Source of the DNA: Hadesarchaea archaeon
GTDB lineage: Archaea; Hadarchaeota; Hadarchaeia; Hadarchaeales; Hadarchaeaceae
DNA length: 18,798 bases
NCBI GenBank assembly: GCA_014361095.1
Contig: JACIWF010000012.1
Coordinates: 1-18,798, forward strand
Direction of reading: 5' to 3'
Shown here: in pieces, positions 1-6,565 of the stretch
Layout: every line of letters begins with the position of its first letter
Numbering within the stretch: position 1 is the first letter of the stretch
Notes under the pieces: generated by a model
What the model saw: only the letters and a program-made list of their open reading frames with translations
The model's database searches: none
Told to the model about the DNA's origin: nothing
Made by a program: the position numbers and the translations under genes

Positions 1-1
1 T

Positions 2-1090
2 CTGGGCGGTCCACACGCGACCTTTCTGCCCGAAGAAACCATTCAGGAATGTCCGCAAGTTGATTTTGTCGTGAGAGGAGAAGGAGAGCACACCTTTAAG
101 GATCTGGTAGACGCCTTGGAAAAGAAAAAAGACCTGAAAAGCATAACCGGGCTGTCCTTTCAGCGCAATGGGAAAGTTGTAAACAACCCGCCGAGAGAGC
201 TGGTGAAAAACGTTGACGATATACCAATGCCTGCTTATGACCTGCTGCCGATGAAAAAATATCGGGCGGGAAAAATCGAATTTGGCACGGTAATAACCAG
301 CCGGGGTTGTCCGTTCAACTGCATCTTTTGCTCCTCTTCCCTCCAGTTCGGGAAAAAATGGCGCGGCCACAGCGTCGCCAGAACCCTAGAGGAGCTGTCC
401 ATCTTGAGAAAGGAATACAGGAAAAAGGAGATAGAATTTCTGGACGATACCTTCACCCTGCTGAAATCGAGGGCAATCGCCATCACCGATGAAATCAGGA
501 GGGAAGGGCTGGACATCACCTGGACGGCTTCTTCCAGAGTTGACACCTTTTCACAGGAAGTTGCCTGCGCGATGAAACGCGCGGGGGCGCACACCGTTTA
601 CTTTGGAATAGAGTCGGGATCCCAGAAGACGCTGGATTTCATCGGAAAGGGAATTACGCCCGAAAAGGCGGAGTGGGCAGTGAGAAATGCCAAGAGAGCC
701 GGGCTGCACGCGCTGGGATCTTTCGTGATCGGGTTTCCGGAAGAAAACGCGGAAGAAATTGAAACAACGATAAAGTTTTCTAAAAAAGTCGGCGTTGACC
801 TTGCCCAGTTCACCATCGCCACCCCATATCCAGGAACTAGGTTATGGTCATATGCGCTGAAAGAAAAGATCCTGCTCACCAAGAACTGGAGAAAGTTCAC
901 CACCTTGGACCCCGTGATGAAGCTGAAATATCTCACGGCAGATCAGATAGCCAAAGCCCTGAGAACAGCTTACCTGAAATTTTACCTTCGGCCAAAAATG
1001 CTGTTGCTGGACTTGATCAGGGACAGGGGTTTCGTCTTCAAAAAGGCGATGCGCTTCCTTGCCAACGAGATCGTCCAAAGGTTGAAATAA
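2..1090 (+). CDS. B12-binding radical SAM protein (5' end cut by window)
   Basis: The reading frame is open from the first bases, so the gene starts outside the window. The visible N-terminus begins with GGPHAT and continues to VDFVVRGEGEHTF, which is the end of a cobalamin-binding (Rossmann) domain as found in class B radical SAM enzymes. The radical SAM core follows, with the [4Fe-4S] motif GCPFNCIFC (CxxxCxxC, bases 308-331), then EFLDDTF, YFGIESGSQ and GSFVIGFPEE strand motifs typical of the family. The C-terminus is a short basic helical tail. Substrate cannot be told: this family includes methyltransferases, cyclases and other modifying enzymes. The next genes lie behind their own promoter, so no functional link to the arsenic-type cluster is implied. 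The family call is firm; the specific reaction is unknown. Confidence 0.9.
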   Translation: MGGPHATFLPEETIQECPQVDFVVRGEGEHTFKDLVDALEKKKDLKSITGLSFQRNGKVVNNPPRELVKNVDDIPMPAYDLLPMKKYRAGKIEFGTVITSRGCPFNCIFCSSSLQFGKKWRGHSVARTLEELSILRKEYRKKEIEFLDDTFTLLKSRAIAITDEIRREGLDITWTASSRVDTFSQEVACAMKRAGAHTVYFGIESGSQKTLDFIGKGITPEKAEWAVRNAKRAGLHALGSFVIGFPEENAEEIETTIKFSKKVGVDLAQFTIATPYPGTRLWSYALKEKILLTKNWRKFTTLDPVMKLKYLTADQIAKALRTAYLKFYLRPKMLLLDLIRDRGFVFKKAMRFLANEIVQRLK

Positions 1091-1112
1091 TCTAAAAAGG
1101 CCGCTACACGTA

Positions 1113-1148
1113 AGCTTAAATATTTAGAATTTCAAATAAAATTGAAAT
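1113..1148 (+). promoter_or_regulatory. Promoter and operator-like palindrome of the thioredoxin/arsR operon
   Basis: A TATA-like TTAAATAT at 1116-1123 puts the expected transcription start near 1145. A perfect inverted repeat, ATTTCAA-N6-TTGAAAT, covers 1129-1148 and so overlaps that start. The ribosome site GGTGG (1149-1153) and the ATG at 1158 follow. An AT-rich dyad over the start point is where ArsR-family repressors usually bind; assignment to the ArsR encoded downstream is inference. Confidence 0.55.
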
Positions 1149-1157
1149 GGTGGTTTG

Positions 1158-1418
1158 ATGAAAATAAGAATTTTCGGTACGATACCTCCCTGCATGAAGT
1201 GCAAAGCAGCTGAAAAGGCGGTGAGGGAGGCGGTAGAGGAACTTGGCTATAAAGACATAGAGGTGACTAAAGAAGATGCTTTATCAGAAGAGGCCGCAAA
1301 GATGGGCATTATGATGACGCCCACGGTGATAGTGGATAAAACAATCATAAAAGTCGGTGGTGTTCCGACTAAAGAAGAGATCAAGCAAGCCATCGAAAAA
1401 ATCAGGGAGGGTGGTTAA
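1158..1418 (+). CDS. Thioredoxin/glutaredoxin-like small redox protein 1 (CxxC)
   Basis: This is an 86-residue thioredoxin-fold mini-protein of the archaeal 'small redox-active disulfide' type. It opens with a beta strand (MKIRIFG), then the active site PPCMKC with Cys12 and Cys15. A cis-proline loop MMTPTVIVD lies at about residues 52-60, followed by a final strand and helix. The ATG at 1158 is preferred over the in-frame TTG at 1155 because GGTGG at 1149-1153 is correctly spaced. It is first in a run of three paralogues (next start 2 nt after its stop), followed by arsR and an ACR3 permease. Likely role: cytosolic dithiol-disulfide exchange or thiol handling linked to metal(loid) stress. 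The fold is clear; the substrate is inferred from neighbours only. Confidence 0.85.
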   Translation: MKIRIFGTIPPCMKCKAAEKAVREAVEELGYKDIEVTKEDALSEEAAKMGIMMTPTVIVDKTIIKVGGVPTKEEIKQAIEKIREGG

Positions 1419-1419
1419 A

Positions 1420-1674
1420 ATGGTAAGATTGGAAGTTTTCACGGCCGAACCTCCCTGCCCAGGATGCTTGAAACTTCTAGAACTTGCCGATAGAATAAAA
1501 GCGGAATACGGAGATAAGGTGGAGGTTATAAAGCACATCGGACCCTGTGAAGAATTCACAAAGTACGGTATAACAGTTGTTCCAGCAGCGGTCATCGAAG
1601 AAAAGATAAAAATAATGGGTGTTTGCCCGAGTGAAAAGACCCTGAAAACTGCACTCTGGGAGGCTGGAGCATGA
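1420..1674 (+). CDS. Thioredoxin/glutaredoxin-like small redox protein 2 (CxxC, extra cysteines)
   Basis: This 84-residue paralogue of the preceding gene starts MVRLEVFT. Its active site is PPCPGC (Cys13, Cys16), with a proline loop ITVVPAAVI at about residues 51-59. Unlike its neighbours it carries two further cysteines, Cys43 (GPCEEF) and Cys69 (GVCPSE), which could form a second thiol pair or add a ligand for a soft metal. Start ATG 1420 sits 2 nt after the upstream stop, with GGAGGGTGG as ribosome site. Its own stop overlaps the next start (ATGA), so the genes are translationally coupled. The role is probably redox or thiol chemistry together with the ArsR/ACR3 genes; this is inference from context. 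Confidence 0.85.
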   Translation: MVRLEVFTAEPPCPGCLKLLELADRIKAEYGDKVEVIKHIGPCEEFTKYGITVVPAAVIEEKIKIMGVCPSEKTLKTALWEAGA

Positions 1675-1928
1675 AGATACTGGTGGAGGTATTTGCCTCT
1701 CTTCCCCCCTGCTCTGGAGGAAGAATGGTCAAAAAAATGATGCGTGAAATTTCCGAAAAGTACGGAGATAAGCTCGAGATAAAGATCTACGAAGGTATGA
1801 ATGAAAAAGTTAAGGAATATGGAATCGAGAGAACTCCCGCCATAGTTATCGACCGGGACATCAGAATCATTGGTTTGGCGCCAAGCATGGAAACACTGGA
1901 AAACGCCCTGAAAGAGGCAGGAATATAA
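1671..1928 (+). CDS. Thioredoxin-like protein 3 with CxxG in place of CxxC
   Basis: This is the third tandem thioredoxin-fold paralogue (85 residues). The start overlaps the previous stop in ATGA, with GGAG as ribosome site. The fold markers remain: strand MKILVEVFAS, helix, and the cis-proline loop ERTPAIVID at about residues 53-61. The active site reads PPCSGG, keeping only the first cysteine (Cys14) and losing the resolving one, and there is no other cysteine in the protein. It therefore cannot form the usual intramolecular disulfide. It may act by a monothiol mechanism like monothiol glutaredoxins, bind a ligand, or act as a partner of the two CxxC copies. The loss is plainly seen; its consequence is inferred. 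Confidence 0.85.
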   Translation: MKILVEVFASLPPCSGGRMVKKMMREISEKYGDKLEIKIYEGMNEKVKEYGIERTPAIVIDRDIRIIGLAPSMETLENALKEAGI

Positions 1929-1969
1929 AACAATTTATTATTTGGTGCTGAGATAGATCTGATGAAATC

Positions 1970-2323
1970 ATGCAGGACAAATCGCTTCATCAGCTAAGGT
2001 CCAAGATTCCCCCAGACTACAACATTTCCGCAGATGTATTGGAAAAAGTAAGAAAGGCAATCGAGGACGAAACCAAAAAAACCCTAAAATTCTTGCGGGC
2101 AATATCACATCCCACCAGGCTGCGCATCCTCCGAGCCTTACGGATCAACGAACTGTGTGTTTGTGTGCTCGTCTACCTGATGAGAATGAAATATTCAAAA
2201 CTCTCCTATCATCTAAAGATACTGAAAGATGCTGGGCTAGTGGAATTTCGGAAGGACAGAAACTTTTTAATCTACAAGATAACCGACCTTGGGAAGAAAG
2301 TATTAAAAGACATCGAGGGTTAA
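1970..2323 (+). CDS. arsR: ArsR/SmtB-family metal(loid)-responsive repressor
   Basis: A 117-residue winged-helix regulator. After an N-terminal extension of about 37 residues comes the typical ISHPTRLRILRAL helix. The metal motif ELCVCVLVYL has Cys63 and Cys65, matching the ELCVCDL As(III)-binding site of classical ArsR proteins. The recognition helix is YSKLSYHLKILKDAGLV (S...HL...L), and the wing is FRKDRNFLIYKITDLG. The ATG at 1970 follows GGTG at 1944-1947 at a longer than ideal distance. It ends the thioredoxin operon and immediately precedes the ACR3 permease. It is expected to release operator DNA when arsenite or antimonite binds the cysteines. Palindromes at 1129-1148 and 2398-2415 are candidate operators. 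Other soft metals remain possible as inducers. Confidence 0.9.
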   Translation: MQDKSLHQLRSKIPPDYNISADVLEKVRKAIEDETKKTLKFLRAISHPTRLRILRALRINELCVCVLVYLMRMKYSKLSYHLKILKDAGLVEFRKDRNFLIYKITDLGKKVLKDIEG

Positions 2324-2325
2324 TT

Positions 2326-2343
2326 GAAGTTAATTATAACTTC
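2326..2343. promoter_or_regulatory. Perfect inverted repeat directly after arsR
   Basis: GAAGTTA-ATTA-TAACTTC is a perfect 7-bp dyad beginning 2 nt after the arsR stop codon. It is AT-rich and not followed by a T-tract, so it looks more like a protein-binding site than a terminator. It lies about 85 bp upstream of the acr3 start and could be an additional regulator site; no binding partner can be assigned. Confidence 0.35.
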
Positions 2344-2390
2344 ACCGTTTGCTCCTAAAGTTCCAAACTTAATTCTCTCCTCAACAAACA

Positions 2391-2415
2391 TAAAAATTAT
2401 GAATAATAATTCATA
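2391..2415 (+). promoter_or_regulatory. acr3 promoter with ArsR/SmtB-type operator
   Basis: The perfect inverted repeat TATGAAT-AATA-ATTCATA (2398-2415) lies 13 bp before the chosen acr3 ATG. Its TGAA...TTCA arrangement resembles SmtB/ArsR-family operators. A TATA-like TAAAAATT (2391-2398) abuts it and predicts a transcription start near 2420, so a bound repressor would cover the core promoter. This supports separate, repressor-controlled transcription of the permease gene and the ATG at 2429 as start. Confidence 0.6.
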
Positions 2416-2428
2416 TGATGGTAAAATC

Positions 2429-3466
2429 ATGAAAGAGGAAAGAAAACTCGGCCTGTGGGAAAAATACCTTACCCTGTGGGTGGCGCTCTGCATTGTAGTT
2501 GGCATACTTTTAGGCAGAACTTTTCCCCAGCTCTCGCAAATCCTGGCTGAATTCGAGGTTGCCCAGGTTTCCATTCCCATAGCCATCTGTTTATTTTTCA
2601 TGATCTACCCTATCATGGTCCAAATTGACTTCAAAGAGGTTAGGAAAGCCATCACATCACCAAAACCGGTTGGCCTCACGCTTCTCATGAACTGGGCGGT
2701 AAAGCCGTTCACGATGGCCTTCTTCGCCTGGCTTTTCCTCAGTGTCATCTTCGGCCAATTCTTGACGCCCGAACAAATCCAGCAATACCGGGCGGGGATG
2801 ATACTACTCGGGGTGGCCCCATGCACGGCGATGGTGCTGATGTGGAGCTATTTGGCTAAGGGGAACGTAGCTCACACGCTGGTGATGACAGCGATAAACT
2901 CACTGGCCATGGTTATCCTCTACGCACCGCTGGCGACCTTTCTGCTCGGAATCTCGGGCATCATCGTGCCGTGGGCCACCATCGCCCTTACGGTCACCGT
3001 ATATATCGTCACCCCGCTAGTGGCTGGTTACTACACCCGAAAAATAGCCATTGAAAGAAAAGGACTTGACTGGTTCCAGAAAAGACTCGTCCCCCCTCTC
3101 GGCAAGACCGCCATCGCTGCCCTTCTGATCACCTTGGTCGTGCTCTTCTCCTACCAGGGACAACTTCTCCTTGCCATTCCGATAATAATTGGCATGATAA
3201 CCCTCGGCATCTTTGCCAACATCCTCATCATCTTTGCAATTCCTTACCTCATCGCCAAAAAGATCCACCTTAGCTACGAAGATGCTGCCCCGGTGGCGAT
3301 AATCGCCGGCAGCAACCATTTTGAGGTCGCCGTGGCCGTGGCCATAACTCTGTTCGGGGTGCAATCCGGGGCTGCGCTGGCAACTGTAGTTGGGGTTCTG
3401 ACCGAGGTCCCTCTAATGCTCTTCTTGGTCTGGCTCTGCAAACGAACCCGCGGCTTCTTTGACTAG
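2429..3466 (+). CDS. acr3: ACR3-family arsenite efflux permease
   Basis: A 345-residue membrane protein with about ten hydrophobic segments, which is the normal ACR3 (BASS superfamily) size. It begins with the characteristic LWEKYLTLWVALCIVVGILLG. The two residues needed for transport in studied ACR3 proteins are present: the cysteine in GVAPCTAMV (Cys132) and the glutamate in GSNHFEVAVAVAI (Glu299). It exports As(III), possibly Sb(III), using the proton gradient. ATG 2429 is preferred because it follows the promoter/operator; ATG 2399 lies inside the palindrome and would add ten residues, and the TTG at 2324 is unlikely. Flanked by two ArsR genes. No ArsA ATPase or canonical ArsC reductase is visible, so any arsenate reduction would depend on other proteins, possibly the thioredoxin-like trio upstream (inference). 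Confidence 0.93.
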   Translation: MKEERKLGLWEKYLTLWVALCIVVGILLGRTFPQLSQILAEFEVAQVSIPIAICLFFMIYPIMVQIDFKEVRKAITSPKPVGLTLLMNWAVKPFTMAFFAWLFLSVIFGQFLTPEQIQQYRAGMILLGVAPCTAMVLMWSYLAKGNVAHTLVMTAINSLAMVILYAPLATFLLGISGIIVPWATIALTVTVYIVTPLVAGYYTRKIAIERKGLDWFQKRLVPPLGKTAIAALLITLVVLFSYQGQLLLAIPIIIGMITLGIFANILIIFAIPYLIAKKIHLSYEDAAPVAIIAGSNHFEVAVAVAITLFGVQSGAALATVVGVLTEVPLMLFLVWLCKRTRGFFD

Positions 3467-3512
3467 GGTCTTTTATGATGCTCCCGTTTGATCTTAAAAT
3501 GGTGTCTTGGGA

Positions 3513-3788
3513 ATGAATGCACAGCTCAAGTTCCTGAAATGCATAAGCGATGAAACGAGGCTTGAAATCCTGCATTTATTAAAAACTGGAGAGCGTTGTG
3601 TCTACGAAATTGTGAACGAAACCAAGCTAGAACAATCCTTGATCTCACATCACCTTAGGGAAATGAGGAAGTGTAAAATCGTGAAAACGCGGCGGGAAGG
3701 TAAGAAAGTGATCTACCGCCTCGCCAACGATTCGATCGCTAAACTGCTTGACGACGTGGCCCGCCTCTCCAGAAAGTTCTGCGATTAA
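3513..3788 (+). CDS. Second ArsR-family winged-helix regulator
   Basis: A compact 91-residue ArsR-fold protein. It contains ISDETRLEILHLLKTGERCVYEI, then the recognition helix LEQSLISHHLREMRKCKIV, and the wing TRREGKKVIYRLAN. It lacks the CVC pair of the upstream ArsR but has cysteines at Cys10, Cys29, Cys54 and Cys90 counted from this start, so its sensing site, if any, differs. Start ATG 3513 follows GGTG (3501-3504) at good spacing; the TTG six bases earlier is less likely. It lies 46 bp after acr3 on the same strand and probably shares its transcript. It converges on mer. Its inducer is unknown; having two different ArsR proteins around one permease suggests layered control or response to a second metal. 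Confidence 0.88.
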   Translation: MNAQLKFLKCISDETRLEILHLLKTGERCVYEIVNETKLEQSLISHHLREMRKCKIVKTRREGKKVIYRLANDSIAKLLDDVARLSRKFCD

Positions 3789-3817
3789 ATTTCTCTAAAA
3801 GACATCCGCACTTGAGA

Positions 3818-4804
3818 CTATTCCTGATTCAACAGCTTCTCCGCTACCAGTTTCAACGATTTAAGTGGGTCCGGGCCTATCGGCGAACCAATCACCACCC
3901 TTGTGATTCCAATTTTCTCCAACTCCTGCACCCGGTTAGCCACATTTTCAGCCTTCCCGCAGACAGAAAACTCGTCCAGCATCTCATCCGTCACTGCTTC
4001 CCTAGCCTTGGCCAGTTCCCCCCGACGCAGATATTTTCTTACTTCCTCCACATCTTCGGCTGAAATTGCCCGGTGTGATAATGAATCTTCAGGAGCCGAG
4101 GAAGCCACAAAGGCGACCACGCCGCGGGCTGCATCGCGAGCTTTTTTCTCATCGTTGTCAATCGAGACGGCCATGTAAGCCACAAAGTCAAAATCACCGC
4201 CGTGGCTCGCCCTTTGCCTCAAACCCTCCTTGATGTTTTTAACCGCATCTACGATGTCTATGGGATGCGAGGCGTTGATAAGGGCACCGTCGGCCACTTC
4301 ACCTGCCAGCCTTAGCATCTTTCGCCTTCTGCCACCAACGTAAATCGGGATACGATTCGGCGGTTTGAACCTGAGCCTTGCTCCTCGACAGGTAAAGCAC
4401 TCACCCTCAAAATCCACCCTTTCCCCGGCAAACAGTTTCCTGATTATAAACACGGCCTCACGAACGCTGGTGAGTGGCTTAGTCTGCTTTATACCTACAG
4501 TCTCCAAAAAAAATGGATCGCCCGAAGACATTCCGAGAAGAGCCCGACCGTTTGAGAGTTCATTGAGCGTGGCCACAGCTGCTGCCGTTACCGCCGGATG
4601 GGCCAGATACGGGTTGGTAACACCGGGGCCAAGCTGAACCCGGCGCGTCTCCAGAGCCAGCTGGGCTAGGACCGAATGCACGTAACGGTTGTGGTAATGA
4701 TCGCAGACCCAGATCTGCTGGAACCCTAGCTGCTCGACCTCCTTCGCCAGCGCGACCATGGTGCCCAAGTTAAGGTAGGGGACGAACTCTACTCCAAACT
4801 TCAT
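3818..4804 (-). CDS. mer: F420-dependent methylene-H4MPT reductase-like (Mer, luciferase-like fold)
   Basis: A 328-residue protein of the luciferase-like F420-dependent family, close to the usual ~320 residues of Mer. Mer hallmarks are the start MKFGVEFVP, CDHYHNR, the LGPGVTNPY bulge (site of the non-prolyl cis-peptide near F420), ATLNELSNGRALLG, DGALINASHP and FSVCGK, ending in VVIGSPIGPDPLKSLKL. The enzyme would reversibly reduce methylene- to methyl-tetrahydromethanopterin with F420H2 in the C1 branch. The ATG at 4804 gives the family N-terminus and follows GGTGGTG; an ATG at 4816 would add four residues. It is divergent from cofE. One segment differs from methanogen Mer as I recall it: GGRRRKML replaces the usual GAQGPML-like stretch. 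A different F420-dependent reductase of the same superfamily is therefore possible. Confidence 0.8.
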   Translation of the reverse strand: MKFGVEFVPYLNLGTMVALAKEVEQLGFQQIWVCDHYHNRYVHSVLAQLALETRRVQLGPGVTNPYLAHPAVTAAAVATLNELSNGRALLGMSSGDPFFLETVGIKQTKPLTSVREAVFIIRKLFAGERVDFEGECFTCRGARLRFKPPNRIPIYVGGRRRKMLRLAGEVADGALINASHPIDIVDAVKNIKEGLRQRASHGGDFDFVAYMAVSIDNDEKKARDAARGVVAFVASSAPEDSLSHRAISAEDVEEVRKYLRRGELAKAREAVTDEMLDEFSVCGKAENVANRVQELEKIGITRVVIGSPIGPDPLKSLKLVAEKLLNQE

Positions 4805-4818
4805 ACCCACCACCATCT

Positions 4819-4854
4819 GATTTAAACCATTCACACTAATAATCCCCATCGGTG
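4819..4854 (+). promoter_or_regulatory. cofE promoter and ribosome site in the mer-cofE divergent gap
   Basis: A TATA-like TTTAAA at 4821-4826 predicts a start near 4850. GGTG at 4851-4854 then lies 6 nt before a GTG at 4861. This spacing matches other genes of the window and decides the cofE start in favour of GTG 4861 over GTG 4852, whose first base would lie inside the GGTG. Confidence 0.4.
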
Positions 4855-4860
4855 TTAAAT

Positions 4861-5601
4861 GTGCAGCTTTTCGCGATAACGGGGATCCCGGTGGTAAAAC
4901 GCAACGATGACGTCGGTGAGCTGATCGTGGCAGCAGTGGAAAAACAGCGATTAAAAATTGAGGATGGAGATGTGCTGGCCGTGGCCCAGACTGTGATCTC
5001 AAGGGCCGAAGGAGAAGTCGTCGACCTGCGCACCATCAGGCCAAGCCACCGTGCCGTTGAAATCGCGAAAAAAATCGATAAGGACCCACGCATGGTTGAA
5101 GTCATCCTCCAGCAGTCTTCAGAGATCGTAAGGTTGGGCCACGTGATAATTACCAGGACTAAACATGGCTTCGTCTGCGCTAACGCGGGCGTGGACAGTT
5201 CCAACGTTGAAGACGAACACGTAACGCTGTTGCCCAGCGACCCGGACGCCAGCGCCGCCAGAATCAGGGAAACCATCAAAAAAAGGCTGGGCGTTGACAT
5301 CGCAGTAATCATAACCGACACCCAGGGGAGGCCCTTCCGCTGTGGCTGTGTTGGTCTGGCCATTGGGGTCGCGGGAATGAAACCTCTGGCGGATATGCGC
5401 GGCAGGCGGGATCTATATGGAAAGGAGCTAAAGGTGACCGTCACCTGTCCCGCTGACTCACTGGCCGCAGCAGCTGTCATGATAATGGGGGAATCTGACG
5501 AGGGTACCCCCGCCGTGCTGATTAAAGGGGCAAAATACGAGAAGGACAAGGGATCTATCCGGGAAGTGATCCGAGCGCCGGAACTGGACCTCTTCAGGTG
5601 A
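4861..5601 (+). CDS. cofE: Coenzyme F420-0:L-glutamate ligase CofE
   Basis: CofE adds L-glutamates to F420-0 with GTP, giving F420-1 and F420-2, in the cytosol. The 246-residue protein matches archaeal CofE along its length: N-terminal FAITGIPVVKRNDDVGELI, DGDVLAVAQTVISRAEGE, FVCANAGVDSSNV, IITDTQGRPFRCGCVGLAIG, DLYGKELKVTVTCPADSLAAAA and MGESDEGTPAVLIKG. These contain the acidic metal/GTP-binding residues of the family. It starts at GTG 4861 by its ribosome site; GTG 4852 would add three residues. cofD follows 4 nt after the stop, so the two form an operon. It has only the archaeal-type ligase domain, without the C-terminal extension seen in bacterial FbiB. Confidence 0.95.
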   Translation: MQLFAITGIPVVKRNDDVGELIVAAVEKQRLKIEDGDVLAVAQTVISRAEGEVVDLRTIRPSHRAVEIAKKIDKDPRMVEVILQQSSEIVRLGHVIITRTKHGFVCANAGVDSSNVEDEHVTLLPSDPDASAARIRETIKKRLGVDIAVIITDTQGRPFRCGCVGLAIGVAGMKPLADMRGRRDLYGKELKVTVTCPADSLAAAAVMIMGESDEGTPAVLIKGAKYEKDKGSIREVIRAPELDLFR

Positions 5602-5605
5602 TGAT

Positions 5606-6565
5606 TTGCTGACGGTGTTGTCCGGAGGCACCGGTACTCCTAAGCTGCTCCAAGGGTTGGCCCTTCTGGTGGGGCAGGAAAACCTGTCCATCATCGTGAA
5701 CACCGGAGAGGATCTGGAAATTTCCGGTCTTTATGTCTCGCCTGACATCGACACGGTCATGTACACGCTCGCCGGCGTGGTCAACGAGGAAACCTGGTAT
5801 GGAATAAGAGGGGATACGTTTGAGGAGCATGAAAGAATCAAGCGCGAGGGGAAACCGGAACTGCTCCGCATAGGAGATCGGGATCGCGCAGTTAAGCAGC
5901 ACCGCACCATGCTCCTGAAAAGGGGAACCCCTCTCTCCGCGGTCACTAGGGAGCTGTGCCGTGATTTTAACGTGCTCGCCAACGTCATGCCGATGTCCGA
6001 TGACAGGGTCACCACGCGGGTTTACACCGAGGCCGGTCCCATGACCTTCCACGAGTTCTGGGTCGCCAGGCGGGCTCAAGACCGGGTGAAATCCGTCCTC
6101 TTTGAGGGCGCCGAATCTGCCCGGGCCGCACCGGGAGTGCTAGAGGCCATAGAAAAAAGCGAAGCTATCATCATCGGCCCCAGCAACCCCGTAACCAGCA
6201 TTGGACCCATAGTGGCGATTAGAGAGATTAGGTCTGCCCTCGAAAAAGTACGGGTAAAGGTCATCGCTGTTTCGCCGATAGTCGGCGGTTCCCCGGTAAG
6301 CGGCCCGGCCGGAGCCCTTATGCAGGGGTTGGGCTATGAGGTCAGTCCGGTAGGGGTCGCGCAATATTACCGCGATTTCGTCAGCGGGCTTGTCATTGAC
6401 AACAGGGATGAAAAACTTGCACCGAAAATTGAGGAACTTGGTTTAGAGGTATTTTTAACCGATCTGTTGCTGCCGGACTTGCCTTCCAGAGTTAAACTGG
6501 CGCGATCTGTCCTTGCCTTCGCCGGAGTTAAGACCAACGGACCAACCCTCAGGAAATCGGGTTAA
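5606..6565 (+). CDS. cofD: 2-phospho-L-lactate transferase CofD
   Basis: CofD transfers the phospholactyl (or phosphoenolpyruvyl) group from its GDP-activated form to the deazaflavin Fo, giving F420-0 or its dehydro form. The 319-residue sequence has the diagnostic N-terminus LSGGTGTPKLLQGLA, then IVNTGEDLEISGLYVSPDIDTVMYTLAG, ETWYGIRGDTF, a glycine-rich IIIGPSNPVTSIGPI, and AVSPIVGGSPVSGPAG. It starts at a TTG, with AGGTGAT just upstream overlapping the cofE stop; the family N-terminus fits this rare start and no in-frame ATG exists before the SGGTG loop. Its stop (TAA, 6563-6565) overlaps the cofH stop on the other strand, so the two transcripts meet tail to tail. Confidence 0.96.
   Translation: MLTVLSGGTGTPKLLQGLALLVGQENLSIIVNTGEDLEISGLYVSPDIDTVMYTLAGVVNEETWYGIRGDTFEEHERIKREGKPELLRIGDRDRAVKQHRTMLLKRGTPLSAVTRELCRDFNVLANVMPMSDDRVTTRVYTEAGPMTFHEFWVARRAQDRVKSVLFEGAESARAAPGVLEAIEKSEAIIIGPSNPVTSIGPIVAIREIRSALEKVRVKVIAVSPIVGGSPVSGPAGALMQGLGYEVSPVGVAQYYRDFVSGLVIDNRDEKLAPKIEELGLEVFLTDLLLPDLPSRVKLARSVLAFAGVKTNGPTLRKSG

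Noticed and set aside
4805..5002. N-terminal extension of the mer frame into cofE
   Set aside because: The extension is Arg/Pro/His-rich, overlaps cofE and its promoter, and is absent from Mer proteins. The ATG at 4804 has a ribosome site and the correct family N-terminus.
4836..5549. Long open frame on the minus strand opposite cofE
   Set aside because: The translation is Ser/Thr-rich and low in family-like motifs, and lies wholly within cofE, whose motifs are unmistakable. It is a strand shadow.
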